From Roseibium album (lineage in GTDB: Bacteria > Pseudomonadota > Alphaproteobacteria > Rhizobiales > Stappiaceae): DNA of 64,000 bases. Where the stretch lies: NCBI GenBank assembly GCA_001404055.1, contig CXTY01000014.1, positions 186,001-250,000 of the forward strand. Direction: 5' to 3'. A model generated the notes under the pieces. It was not told the origin of the DNA. It made no database searches and worked only from the letters and a program-made list of their open reading frames with translations. Of this stretch, positions 36,343 to 45,790 are shown one piece after another. The first letter of the stretch is position 1, and each line of letters opens with the position of its first letter. The position numbers and the translations under genes are program-made.

Positions 36343-37727
36343 CCGGTACAAACAAGGGAATAGCGGGCATGGGTGCCGACGATCGCGCCAAGCTGATGGA
36401 CAGCCTGAAAGCAACTCGCAGGTCCGCTCGTGGCCGCAAGGCGGACGCGACTGTGTCTCAGAAAGCTCCAGCACCAAAACGCAAGGTGTTCGATTTCAGA
36501 GAATTGCCGCAAATCAAGCAGCTGCAGATGCACCGCGCCGCAGCCGACATGATGGGCATCGAGAACCCCTTTTTCAGACCCCATGATGGATTGGCCGCTG
36601 GCACCAGTATCATTGGCGGCAGCAATTACGATAATTTTGCTTCCTACAACTACCTTGGTTTGAACGGGCATCCTGAAGTCAACGCCGCTGCCAAGTCTGC
36701 GCTTGAAAAATTTGGGACGAGCGTTTCAGCAAGTCGCATCGTTGCAGGTGAACGTCCGTTTCACGCTGAATTGGAGGCTGTACTTGCGCGCGTGCACGGC
36801 GTGGAGTCCTCGATCGTCATGGTGTCCGGACACGCCACCAATGTGACGACCATCGGGCATTTGATGCAGAAGGGTGATTTGGTCCTGACCGACTCCTTTG
36901 TGCATAACTCCATCGCTGAAGGCGTTCGGCTGTCGGGTGCTACGCGCATGAACTTCCCGCACGACGACCTTGATGCGCTGGAAAAGATGCTTTCTGATCA
37001 AAGGCATAAGTTCGACAAGGTTCTTATCGCCGTCGAGGGCCTCTATTCCATGGATGGAGACTTTCCTGATCTAAAGCGTGTCGTCAAGCTCAAGCAAGCT
37101 TATGACTGCTGGCTCATGGTAGATGAAGCACATTCAATCGGTGTCCTTGGAAAATCGGGCAAGGGCATCGCTGAACACTTCGATATTGACCCTACTGAAG
37201 TGGAAATCTGGATGGGTACGCTGAGCAAGACTTTTTCGTCTTGCGGCGGATATATTGCTGGATCGAAAGTCTTGTGCGACTACCTGAGGGTTTCCGCTCC
37301 CGGTTTCGTTTTTTCCGTAGGCTTATCTGCTGCACTTGCAGGCGCCGCGATCGCTTCTGCGGAATTGCTTGAAAGAGAACCCGAGCGCGTGGAAAAACTG
37401 CAGCAAAACGGCTCTCTATTCCTGAAACTTGCTAGGGAGGCCGGGCTAAACACTGGTCCGAGTGCTGGTTATGCCGTGATCCCCGTTATTGTTGGCGACT
37501 CCGCTGGCGCGGCGACACTCTCCAACCGATTGCTTGCAAAAGGGATCAACGCTCTACCGATTATTTTCCCTGCAGTCCCGGAAAAGTCGGCACGTATTCG
37601 GTTTTTCATTACGAGTGAGCATACCGAGGACCAAATAGCCCGAGCTGTATCAACAACGGCAGCTGAATTGGACGCGATGCGCGCTGACGGAACGGCTGTA
37701 GACCGATTGATCAAAGCTGCTAGGTAG
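36339..37727 (+). CDS. Alpha-oxoamine synthase (RkpG / KBL / serine palmitoyltransferase family)
   Basis: This 462-residue PLP enzyme is homologous to 2-amino-3-ketobutyrate CoA ligase, AONS and serine palmitoyltransferase. The cofactor Lys297 lies in GTLSKTFSSCGGY, with VDEAHSIG before it. An N-terminal 50-residue extension precedes the core; ATG 36369 is an alternative start. The GTG start overlaps the PKS stop by four bases, so the two are made together. Family members condense an acyl thioester with an amino acid and release CO2, which would offload the chain from the terminal ACP of the PKS. Sinorhizobium RkpG has the same position after rkpA. The amino acid substrate is unknown. Confidence 0.88.
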   Translation: MTGTNKGIAGMGADDRAKLMDSLKATRRSARGRKADATVSQKAPAPKRKVFDFRELPQIKQLQMHRAAADMMGIENPFFRPHDGLAAGTSIIGGSNYDNFASYNYLGLNGHPEVNAAAKSALEKFGTSVSASRIVAGERPFHAELEAVLARVHGVESSIVMVSGHATNVTTIGHLMQKGDLVLTDSFVHNSIAEGVRLSGATRMNFPHDDLDALEKMLSDQRHKFDKVLIAVEGLYSMDGDFPDLKRVVKLKQAYDCWLMVDEAHSIGVLGKSGKGIAEHFDIDPTEVEIWMGTLSKTFSSCGGYIAGSKVLCDYLRVSAPGFVFSVGLSAALAGAAIASAELLEREPERVEKLQQNGSLFLKLAREAGLNTGPSAGYAVIPVIVGDSAGAATLSNRLLAKGINALPIIFPAVPEKSARIRFFITSEHTEDQIARAVSTTAAELDAMRADGTAVDRLIKAAR

Positions 37728-37781
37728 TAACGAGTAGAAAATTACTCGCTGTCGACGAGTGGTGCGCCAGGAAAACTAACA

Positions 37782-38603
37782 TCACAGTTTTTTCGTGTTC
37801 TTTTCTGGTGCAAGGTAACGCGGGTCGTCTTCAATCTCCGCTTCGAATCCACCCAGAAAAAGATCCCCTAATTTGGGGGGCAAAAGATTCTGCAATCGAA
37901 TTCCGAGAGCGAGGATAAAGGGGAATGCGTAGAAGGCCCGACGCCTCTCAATTGCCCGTCGCATCATTTTAGCGGCCTTTTCAGCACTCATTTCAAGAGG
38001 TTTCGATCCCTTGTGACGCGCTGACATTGGAGATGTTACAAATCCCGGGCAGATGATTGAGACGGAAACGCCAAAAGGCTTAAGCCAACCACGTAGAGAA
38101 TGGCCGTAGGCGATAATTGCAGCTTTTGTCGCACTATAGCTTGGCATGTCTGGTAACGCGCGCATTCCCGCGAGTGAGGATATGAGCACGATCTGCCCTC
38201 GCCGCCGCGATTGCATTGCATCGACAGCCCCTGTGATCGTATTAACGACACCTCTGTAATTCACATCAATTTGACGGTCGCAATCTTCATCGCTCTCACG
38301 GGACTTTTGTGGACCGAGACCTGCTGTCACGCCTGCGTTGGCGATGACAAGATCTATCGGTCGCCGCGTATCAAGTTCACTCAGGTAGGCGTGAAGCTGG
38401 ACCCGATCCCGAATGTCGATTGCAATAGCCTCTCCATCCGCTCCTAGTGACCGGACTTCATTCAGAACCGTTTCCAGACGCTCCTTGTCGCGGGCAAGAA
38501 GTGCGAAATAGGTGCCCGGCTGGGCAAATTCTGAGGCTAGCGCTTGACCGATGCCACCACTTGCACCTGTTAGCACGATGACCTTGCACTTCAGTGCCGC
38601 CAT
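37782..38603 (-). CDS. Short-chain dehydrogenase/reductase (RkpH-like)
   Basis: The 273-residue classical SDR has TGASGGIG cofactor loop, NAG motif (IANAGV), catalytic Ser in ISSLAG and YSATK. The C-terminal tail carries a hydrophobic segment (FPFILALGIRLQNLLPP) that may associate with the membrane. It is the last gene of the leftward capsule operon, with AAGGA before its ATG. In Sinorhizobium the homologous rkpH follows rkpG. Reduction of the 3-keto product of the alpha-oxoamine synthase, as 3-ketosphinganine reductases do, is an attractive inferred role. Confidence 0.88.
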   Translation of the reverse strand: MAALKCKVIVLTGASGGIGQALASEFAQPGTYFALLARDKERLETVLNEVRSLGADGEAIAIDIRDRVQLHAYLSELDTRRPIDLVIANAGVTAGLGPQKSRESDEDCDRQIDVNYRGVVNTITGAVDAMQSRRRGQIVLISSLAGMRALPDMPSYSATKAAIIAYGHSLRGWLKPFGVSVSIICPGFVTSPMSARHKGSKPLEMSAEKAAKMMRRAIERRRAFYAFPFILALGIRLQNLLPPKLGDLFLGGFEAEIEDDPRYLAPEKNTKKL

Positions 38604-38624
38604 TTCCAGTCCTTCTTAGAGTGT

Positions 38625-40370
38625 TCAGATACCCAACTTACGGCCAAGCCAGGAAGAGTGCCTTTTGATCGCTGTTAGAAGTAGATGTTTCTTGTCCGTA
38701 CGTTGTTCAACAAGCCGGGACACCAGAAACTCAGGCGTGCAGGGAAGCAGAGACACCGGATCTATCGTGCGTGCGTATTTGACAAGCGCAAGATACACGA
38801 GTTCGGCCAACGTACGGTTCCTGGTTCGACCTTCAATTTCGGTCAGATCTTCAGTGAGACCCCAGCCCGCATAAAAAGGTGCGCCATGAACAATCACGTG
38901 TTTGCCTCGCAACAATGCTTCGAAGCCGGAAAGCGATGAAAAGGTCTCAACAACATCGACTACCTCAATAAGGTCAATGATATTGGCATCCTCAGCGACA
39001 ACATCGGCTATTTCCAGAGCAGCACTGCGATCAATCTTACCCTTTCGCAGACCCGTTTCCACGTCTGGATGTGGCTTGAAAACCAGATAAGCTTCCGGGT
39101 GACGCGCTCGCACCAGTTTAAGAAGATCAATATTCACATTTGGGGTATTGGCGCAATCAATCGTACCTGATCGGGATTTTCGGATCGCCGCATCGTCTGC
39201 TACTTGCCCGGGTACCAAAATTGTCTTTTTGTCCAAAGGAAAAGAATAAGCTCTTGTATCGCCGAAATTGTATTTTGATACGCGAGCGGCCTTGATTAGT
39301 TCGATCAAGGACTTTCCGCGTTCAATCTCGGTGTCCGAAAGCTCGCAATCACTCAGAAGCTTTTCCAGCCTGCTTGGGCGTGATGGGTCATAATAGATCC
39401 CCAGATCGTCAACAGCGAGCATTGCCCCGCGTGCGAGCCCTGCACCAAGGCCAACTGATCGCAGAAATCCATCTTCAATCCTAAGAAGCGGAACACTCCT
39501 TGATTTGCACGCGTTTTCAAATGAGCTGTCTGTTTTTCCTGCCCAGGAAAGGATTTGACCACCATCCATGGCTGCCGCGTCAAGCGCGCTTTCCTGCGTC
39601 TCATGGAACGAAACATCACCATTTTTCCCGGTGAAAGTCGCATTGATGGCCGGGTGGTTCCAGTACTGAGCACCGACACAATGGCTGATCTTTTCGTTGT
39701 TCAGCCAATTTTCTTGTACCGTTTCGAAGATTGCAAACGCTTCAGCAGGCTTGATAGGATCATCAGAATATGGAGAAAACCAAGCGCAATATCGACAAAG
39801 GATCAGGTCAAGCAGATCGTCAAGAGAACCACTTGCCCTTTCGCACACTACTCCAAAGAAGTGCCAGAAGTTTTCGTAATCTCCTTCGCTCCCCAGGCCG
39901 TTCCACAAAGCTTCGAACGCCTTAACGCCGACAGTAAGTGACTCTGGCTCCCCGGATTTTTCGCATGCCAGTGCAGATGAACGCCTAGCCTTGTGTCGGC
40001 GACAACTTGGGTCTTCAATTTCAGCTTTGGAGCTGATGAGGCTGTAGACTTCCTTCGCCAGTTCTTGAACTGCAATATCGCCTGATATGTCTAGTTCGTT
40101 CAGTGGCAGAATTACCAGACTTGCAGGCACGCGCTTGGCCGTGACAGGAGTTGGCCCATCCAGCAATAGCAAAGGGATTGCATCATTATTTTGGGCGAGT
40201 GGAAGTGCAGACGACAAATGTTCAGGTTCTGCAGCGACATATTTTTGCCCTGCCCCAAGACCACAAATCAGTCCAGACTCCAATGCGGCCTTCAGAGCTG
40301 CCTGTGTGCGCTTCCCGGACGCATGGACAATCAATTCATTTCCTGCCGTCCCTCCAATCCGCCCAATCAT
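38625..40370 (-). CDS. KpsC-like capsule polysaccharide glycosyltransferase, single domain
   Basis: The C-terminal roughly 330 residues of this 581-residue protein match a KpsC/LipA Kdo-transferase domain: RIEDGFLRSVGLGA, LVPGQVADDAAIR, LVFKPHPDVE and FSSLSGFEALLRGKHV followed by PFYAGWGLTED. KpsC usually has two such domains and adds Kdo linker residues to lyso-phosphatidylglycerol; here the first half is a different, unrecognised region. The ATG overlaps the stop of the KpsS-like gene by four bases (ATGA). It is cytoplasmic, acting at the inner face of the membrane. Confidence 0.88.
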   Translation of the reverse strand: MIGRIGGTAGNELIVHASGKRTQAALKAALESGLICGLGAGQKYVAAEPEHLSSALPLAQNNDAIPLLLLDGPTPVTAKRVPASLVILPLNELDISGDIAVQELAKEVYSLISSKAEIEDPSCRRHKARRSSALACEKSGEPESLTVGVKAFEALWNGLGSEGDYENFWHFFGVVCERASGSLDDLLDLILCRYCAWFSPYSDDPIKPAEAFAIFETVQENWLNNEKISHCVGAQYWNHPAINATFTGKNGDVSFHETQESALDAAAMDGGQILSWAGKTDSSFENACKSRSVPLLRIEDGFLRSVGLGAGLARGAMLAVDDLGIYYDPSRPSRLEKLLSDCELSDTEIERGKSLIELIKAARVSKYNFGDTRAYSFPLDKKTILVPGQVADDAAIRKSRSGTIDCANTPNVNIDLLKLVRARHPEAYLVFKPHPDVETGLRKGKIDRSAALEIADVVAEDANIIDLIEVVDVVETFSSLSGFEALLRGKHVIVHGAPFYAGWGLTEDLTEIEGRTRNRTLAELVYLALVKYARTIDPVSLLPCTPEFLVSRLVEQRTDKKHLLLTAIKRHSSWLGRKLGI

Positions 40371-41689
40371 AGCGGCACTCCAAGCTTGCGCGCAGCTTCC
40401 AACCGGGGCGGTGGATCAACGAAGGCACCAAAAGGGTTTAGTTGTCTTGATTCAATTCTGTCAGCCAAGTTTAAAGCTGCAACTTTCACACCGTCCTTGT
40501 TATGAATCGACCCTCGAATCTGCGTAGTTGCAGCAAGAGCACGGATATAATCCCTCAACATTTCCGGGTTCGGTTTGACTGGTTGGTTCCAAAAGCTCGC
40601 CAAGTCTCCCTGATGCGTTAGTCCGGCAATGTCAAAATGTGCTGGAACCAATGTCTTGACGGCAACGCCTACTTGAAGGGCCTCCAACCCGGCAGTCGAA
40701 TTCAAGGTGATCAAACCCGCAGTTGTTTCAAATGGTTTCGCAAGCCCGCCACCGTCTAGAAAATGTACACGTTCATTTAGCCCATATTTATTGGCCAATG
40801 AGTTTGATACGCTCCGCCAATCCTCAAACCCCACATCAAGCGGATGGCTCTTAAGCACAAGATGTGCATCCATCGGCGCTTCTTTGGCGAAAGAACAAAA
40901 AACCTTGTCCAGCACATCTGAGAAACTCTCATAAGGAGAATGCCTTCTTAATTGAAAATCGCCTTCAAGCTGTAGCGGTAGCAGAAAGTAACTTCTGTTC
41001 TCTTCTTGCAAATTTCGGATGAGCTTTTCGGCAGGAATTTTTCTTTTCTTCTCAGTTAAGAGACGGACAGCGCCGCGTATATATTCCTCGATAGGAGGAT
41101 AGATTGTGTGGCGCTCGTAGTTTGGAAACAGAGGCTTCAGGAACACATTTGTGAGATTATAAACAACGTCCGGACATGTTTGGAGCCAAAAAGAAGACGG
41201 AAAACGGGGTGTCAGGTCAACGTCCCCAACCCCATTTGCGACTTCCCTAACATTTTCAGGCTCACAAGGAAAATGGCTCAATGTCGACAAGCCGTTCTTC
41301 TCCAATGTCATCCAACCTGGACGAAGTGCTCCAAGTTCAGTAACGGCAATCTGCACGTGGTGTCGACGCGCCTTTTCAATAGCAATCCGATGATAAATTC
41401 TTTGATCACCGTGAAGGACCAGATCGGTTATTTCATTAGTTTGAAGAAAGTCCTCTATAAAGTCTGGCCATTCGCAGACCTTCCCCTTGAAGGAGGTACA
41501 CTCATGTCCGTGCCAGTGCAGCCAGTCACCTGCGCAAAAGTTAATCCGGAACACATCAAGGCCGCGACCTTCCAGGTGTTTACCTGCCAACCTGTAAAAC
41601 GGTGACAATGGTCCTTGCAGAAAAAGTATCCGCCGATTTGGTGAAGATGACGCTTGAAATTTTGGCTCGAAACTAGCCTCGCCAGACAT
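40367..41689 (-). CDS. KpsS-like capsule biosynthesis protein (second copy)
   Basis: From ATG 41689 about 440 residues form a KpsS/LipB-type protein: LFLQGPLSPFY, CAGDWLHWH, LVLKSHPLDVGFEDW and LITLNSTAGLEALQVG. KpsS adds the first Kdo to the capsule lipid. The frame is open from 41785, but the preceding 32 residues overlap the upstream gene and look non-native. The remaining 17-bp overlap with the first kpsS-like gene and 4-bp overlap with the kpsC-like gene indicate tight coupling. It shares architecture with the upstream paralogue, so the two may act in sequence or be specialised. Confidence 0.88.
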   Translation of the reverse strand: MSGEASFEPKFQASSSPNRRILFLQGPLSPFYRLAGKHLEGRGLDVFRINFCAGDWLHWHGHECTSFKGKVCEWPDFIEDFLQTNEITDLVLHGDQRIYHRIAIEKARRHHVQIAVTELGALRPGWMTLEKNGLSTLSHFPCEPENVREVANGVGDVDLTPRFPSSFWLQTCPDVVYNLTNVFLKPLFPNYERHTIYPPIEEYIRGAVRLLTEKKRKIPAEKLIRNLQEENRSYFLLPLQLEGDFQLRRHSPYESFSDVLDKVFCSFAKEAPMDAHLVLKSHPLDVGFEDWRSVSNSLANKYGLNERVHFLDGGGLAKPFETTAGLITLNSTAGLEALQVGVAVKTLVPAHFDIAGLTHQGDLASFWNQPVKPNPEMLRDYIRALAATTQIRGSIHNKDGVKVAALNLADRIESRQLNPFGAFVDPPPRLEAARKLGVPL

Positions 41690-43022
41690 GGGACCAGCGC
41701 TCCATCTTGCTGCGAGTAGAAAGCTGCTCAGCAAATGTCGTTGCAATTCCGCGAGTTTTTGCTTCTTTGAGCCTTGGTGCTTCATGGCACAAACCGTCTG
41801 GCAGATTGACAGTGTCAGTTATGATCCTTTCAGCCATGACTTCAGCAGCAGCCTCACGCCCTTCCTTCGTGTAGAAACATCCCTTGACTTGGATCGTTTC
41901 TGCCAGCAACCGCTCCAAAGCTTCCAGCAACTCGGCATCCGGTGCGGTACCATCTCGCCAAAAATCTTCCAGCGGTTTTTGGCAAGTCAAGCCATCAATA
42001 TCGTACAGCGCTATTCCCAGGACTTTCGTTGGACACCCAACGCGAAGAGCGTGGAGGCCAGTCGTACTGTTGATCGTTAGTGAGCCCGCAGCATGGCTTA
42101 GGAGTTGTTCCAGATTGCCGCCGTCGACCAAAACGATCCGCTTCTTCACGCCATATTTTTTCGCTATCGTACGCAATATTTTCTGCCAGGGCTCGATTCC
42201 GTTGTCGAGTGGGTGCACTTTGAAGACAAGCCTTGCTGCAGACGGTGCGAACTGCGCAAAGGACTTAACAACCTCTTCTGCAGCGTCAGCAATATGGTTG
42301 TATTGCGAATTATAGCGAAGCTGATAATCACTCTGCAGCTGCAATGGGAAGACGTAATAGGGCATTCTAACTGCAATAATGTCGTCGATCACATTGTGGG
42401 CAAGCCGGTTTCTGCGTTTGGCCCTCAACATCCTCGGAATATTGCTCAGATAATCAATGAACGGATGATAAAGCTTGTCTCTAACGTACCCTGGGGCAGC
42501 CAACCAAAAAATCACGTTGGCCATGTTATAAGTGACTTCGTTTACAGCCTCATTGATGAATGGATACTTGTATAAAGGTGTCCGATCAATTTCAGGCAAG
42601 GTTTTTCCAGCCTGAAGAATGCGAGCTGGATCATTGGGAAATAGTGAATGCGCCGACATGCCTTGGCGTTCAAGTGTGATCCAGTCAGGCCGCAGGTATC
42701 CATTTTCGAAAGCCAGGCAGGCAATCCCTAGCTCGTCCCCGACTTCAGCAGCCGCTACGTGGTAAGGAACCCTGTCGGCGTAATAGACGATATGCGTGAC
42801 TTTGTTTTCAACGCAAAACGCCTTCAACCAGGCTGGCCATTTTCGCAAACTTCCACGGTAGGCACTACACCGGCGATCATGCCATCCAAGCCAGTCGCCT
42901 GCGGACAGGTTTACACGGAGAGTTTTAGCGCCTCTCTGCTCAAGACTATCGGCAATCGTTCGCGCGAATACACCAGGAGGCCCCTGCAGAAACAGCACCA
43001 CCATCGAGCTGACTGAACTCAT
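41673..43022 (-). CDS. KpsS-like capsule biosynthesis protein (first copy)
   Basis: The 449-residue protein has the KpsS signatures VVLFLQGPPGVFAR, SAGDWLGWHDRRCSAYRG, LVFKVHPLDNGIEPW, DGGNLEQLLSHAAG and NSTTGLHALRVG. It lies second in the leftward capsule operon, 74 bp after the export lipoprotein gene. Together with the next gene it forms a tandem pair of clearly related but diverged KpsS-like proteins. It probably builds the reducing-end linker between lipid and capsule on the cytoplasmic face. Confidence 0.88.
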   Translation of the reverse strand: MSSVSSMVVLFLQGPPGVFARTIADSLEQRGAKTLRVNLSAGDWLGWHDRRCSAYRGSLRKWPAWLKAFCVENKVTHIVYYADRVPYHVAAAEVGDELGIACLAFENGYLRPDWITLERQGMSAHSLFPNDPARILQAGKTLPEIDRTPLYKYPFINEAVNEVTYNMANVIFWLAAPGYVRDKLYHPFIDYLSNIPRMLRAKRRNRLAHNVIDDIIAVRMPYYVFPLQLQSDYQLRYNSQYNHIADAAEEVVKSFAQFAPSAARLVFKVHPLDNGIEPWQKILRTIAKKYGVKKRIVLVDGGNLEQLLSHAAGSLTINSTTGLHALRVGCPTKVLGIALYDIDGLTCQKPLEDFWRDGTAPDAELLEALERLLAETIQVKGCFYTKEGREAAAEVMAERIITDTVNLPDGLCHEAPRLKEAKTRGIATTFAEQLSTRSKMERWSHVWRG

Positions 43023-43096
43023 TGCACTTTGCCATTCTGCAGCTCTGAAATTCCAAGATTGTCTCGGGGGTTCCAGATGATCCTATCAAACAAGAA

Positions 43097-44227
43097 CTAG
43101 TCGGTAAGTCTGTATACCGTAGAGTAGTTGCTGATCAATGGTGCGATAATTTGCAGGAATTTGCCAAGCTCTGCGGTCGGATGGTTCGAGACGTACAAGA
43201 TATCCTTGTCTCTCATTTCCATATACTGGGAAAGGAAAAAGCCTTTGGGGTCCCTTAGGCTTAGCTTGTAGACAAGCGGAACGGCACGATTACCTGATAT
43301 TTTCTCGGACAATTCCGGCCTGAGTGCGCGGACCAGCGCGGCATCTTCATAACGAAACAGAAACACGCCATTTGCATCGGCTCGTTCATCCCGAAGCCCA
43401 CCGACTGTGGCCAAGGCTTCTGCCATCGTGACCGATTTCGTCTTGAACGGAACAAGTTGATTGCTTTTTACCGCTCCAAACGCGGAGAAAGTGCGAGGCC
43501 TGTGGGACAACAAAATGTTGTCGCTCGGCGAAATTAAAACATTGTTTTCGGGAAAATCTATCAGATCTTCAAGTCTGGTGGTCCCTGACCGGCTGCCCCT
43601 TTTCAAGGTAACAACGGTTTCATAGGTCGCTTCACGCGAACCGCCAGCTTGAGCAACCAAATCCAGTAGCCGCGTGCTGCGCAACGGCAATGGATAGACC
43701 CCAGGTTTGGCGACATCTCCAACAACAACGGCGGTCGTGCTGAGCTTGTCTTTGAGCGACACCAGTACCTGAGGCTCGACAGCCTTGCCGATGAGTTTTT
43801 TCTGAATCGATTGACGGAGGCCTTCAACACTCAGCCCTGCGGCGCGAACGCGTCCTGCATAGGGGATGAAAATAAATCCGCTTTCATCAACGACAGACGG
43901 TATTTGACTGGACCCACCGTCACCGCTGGAGAAAAGCCCGTCGGGAGCAGCTTCCCAAATGGTCACAACAAGGGTGTCGCCAACCCCAAGCAAAGTCGGC
44001 GACCCACCACGCCCCACTCCCTTGAACTGGTTAGCGAATGAAAGCGGCCGATAAGACTTAATTTTGTCGATATTGGATGGGTTCACTGTAACAACGGTGT
44101 AGTCGCCAGTTTCCGCGCTGGTCTCAACATCCTGAGATGTAATGTTGATTGCAGCCGGTCCATCACCAGGTAGAGCGGCACAACCGAACAGAGTCCCCGC
44201 AGCCACCAGTACTGACAAAATTCGCAT
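43097..44227 (-). CDS. Wza/KpsD-family polysaccharide export lipoprotein
   Basis: About 376 residues start at ATG 44227, with signal peptide and lipobox LFGCAA. The PES domain (GVGDTLVVTIWEAAPDG, then IPYAGRVRAAGLSVEGLR) and two or more SLBB-like repeats (VVVGDVAKPGVYPLP, LVAQAGG; FSAFGAVKSNQLVPF, LATVGG) follow. Outer-membrane proteins of this family form the channel through which capsule leaves the cell. It is first in the operon, suggesting coordinated synthesis of lipid, linker and export channel. The in-frame extension to 44293 precedes the signal peptide and is unlikely. The cognate KpsE and KpsMT genes are not in this window. Confidence 0.92.
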   Translation of the reverse strand: MRILSVLVAAGTLFGCAALPGDGPAAINITSQDVETSAETGDYTVVTVNPSNIDKIKSYRPLSFANQFKGVGRGGSPTLLGVGDTLVVTIWEAAPDGLFSSGDGGSSQIPSVVDESGFIFIPYAGRVRAAGLSVEGLRQSIQKKLIGKAVEPQVLVSLKDKLSTTAVVVGDVAKPGVYPLPLRSTRLLDLVAQAGGSREATYETVVTLKRGSRSGTTRLEDLIDFPENNVLISPSDNILLSHRPRTFSAFGAVKSNQLVPFKTKSVTMAEALATVGGLRDERADANGVFLFRYEDAALVRALRPELSEKISGNRAVPLVYKLSLRDPKGFFLSQYMEMRDKDILYVSNHPTAELGKFLQIIAPLISNYSTVYRLTD

Positions 44228-44460
44228 TAGAACCCAATCCACCCTTTTTGTTGTCAGTCTGGTAGCATCCTCTTCAGGTGATGTCCAAGACACAACACGT
44301 CTTTACCCAGGAGAAACATCCCACCTGTGGCATTGCTGTAACACTTACCCTTTTTTCCTAGTCAATTGATTAATTTCTGATTTATCGCCTAAAGTTGTCT
44401 ACATACACCCTGAAACACTGTTGATTTCCATTCGCATGCGAACAGCTCGAGACGAGGTCG

Positions 44461-45648
44461 TTGATGCCCCCTTCAGACTTGCCATTCGACAATGCAACAC
44501 TGCAGCGTATCTCGTCAGAATTGACAGGATGGCTTGTAGAAAAAGCGCTCCCGGTCTGGTTCAGCGCTGGTGTTGATGCTGGCAAAGGGGAGTGTTTCGA
44601 AGCTATCGACTTGGCCTCTTCCACGGCAGTTTCAATTCCAAGACGTGCCCGAATTGTTCCACGTCAGATCTATTCTTTCCTGGAAGGAAATAAGCTTGGC
44701 TGGGATGGTCCCGCAGATGCAGTGGCGAGCGCGCTCTACAAATGGTTCTTGAATACCTACGAAACCGAAGCGGGGCACTTTGCCGCAGCAGCCGATACAA
44801 ACAACAACACCACAGACGAGTCATTTGATCTTTACAATCAGGCATTCGCGCTGTTTGGCTTTGCAAATGTAGCAGCATCAATCCCCGATCTTAGGGATAA
44901 TGCAATTGCGCATGCCACCAAAATACGAACTCTACTGATATCAAAGTACAAACATCCCGAAGCTGGGTTTCACGAGGCCAACCCAGCAGAAACACCTTTA
45001 TGCTCCAACCCGCACATGCACCTATTTGAAGCCTGCCTCTTCTGGGAAACATTTTCCGATGACCCGGCATGGAGCGATTTGGCGGATGAAATTGCCGAAT
45101 TGGCGCTGACAAAATTCATTGACCCGGTCAGTGGAGGCCTACGCGAGTATTTTGATTTTGACTGGTCGCCGATGCCTGGAAACAAAGGCCGGATCATGGA
45201 GCCGGGCCATCAGTTCGAATGGGCATGGCTACTGGCTAGGTGGGGGCAATCAAGACAGGATGCAGACGCGTTGATCGCAGCCAGAAGACTTTATGACATT
45301 GGCCGCACCTTCGGAATTGACGAAAGCAGACGTGTCACTTTCATGGCCTTGAACGACGACTTTTCTGTCAACGACCCAGTTGCAAGACTTTGGGGACAAA
45401 CCGAGTGGATCAAGGCCGCTGTTGCGTTGGCACAGATCTCTACGGGTGCGGAAAGAGACGCTTACATCACAGATATCCCCGAAGCAGTGCATGCGCTTCA
45501 GGTCTTTTTCCAAAACGTCCCCGATGGATTGTACCTGGATAAGATGTCGCCAGACGGGACATTCAAGGAGGAGCCGGCACCGGCAAGCTCTCTCTACCAT
45601 ATCGTCTGCGCTGTCTCGGAATTGGACGCGTTTACGAAGAGCTTGTGA
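44461..45648 (+). CDS. AGE-family sugar epimerase/isomerase
   Basis: The 395-residue (alpha/alpha)6-barrel protein of the N-acylglucosamine 2-epimerase / mannose isomerase family has its conserved catalytic His segments: NPHMHLFEACLFWE, EPGHQFEWAWLLARW and PASSLYHIV. Some family members interconvert mannose and fructose or isomerise phosphorylated sugars, supplying polysaccharide precursors. It is divergent from the capsule export gene (about 230 bp apart), so a capsule-sugar role is plausible but not shown. Confidence 0.85.
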   Translation: MMPPSDLPFDNATLQRISSELTGWLVEKALPVWFSAGVDAGKGECFEAIDLASSTAVSIPRRARIVPRQIYSFLEGNKLGWDGPADAVASALYKWFLNTYETEAGHFAAAADTNNNTTDESFDLYNQAFALFGFANVAASIPDLRDNAIAHATKIRTLLISKYKHPEAGFHEANPAETPLCSNPHMHLFEACLFWETFSDDPAWSDLADEIAELALTKFIDPVSGGLREYFDFDWSPMPGNKGRIMEPGHQFEWAWLLARWGQSRQDADALIAARRLYDIGRTFGIDESRRVTFMALNDDFSVNDPVARLWGQTEWIKAAVALAQISTGAERDAYITDIPEAVHALQVFFQNVPDGLYLDKMSPDGTFKEEPAPASSLYHIVCAVSELDAFTKSL

Positions 45649-45790
45649 GCCAAATCAGCGATCGGCTGATTACGATATGGCGAAACCAGAGCATAAAAAG
45701 ACGCATTTCATCTTTTTTGGTTTCAGGCAACGCTCTATTGCTTGGAGCCGAATTTGATCAATTTGACTGATAATTCAAGAGGGAGGCGCA

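Noticed and set aside
37731..37748. Terminator between the convergent oxoamine synthase and SDR genes
   Set aside because: CGAGTA/TACTCG gives only a 6-bp stem, and neither strand has a T run after it.
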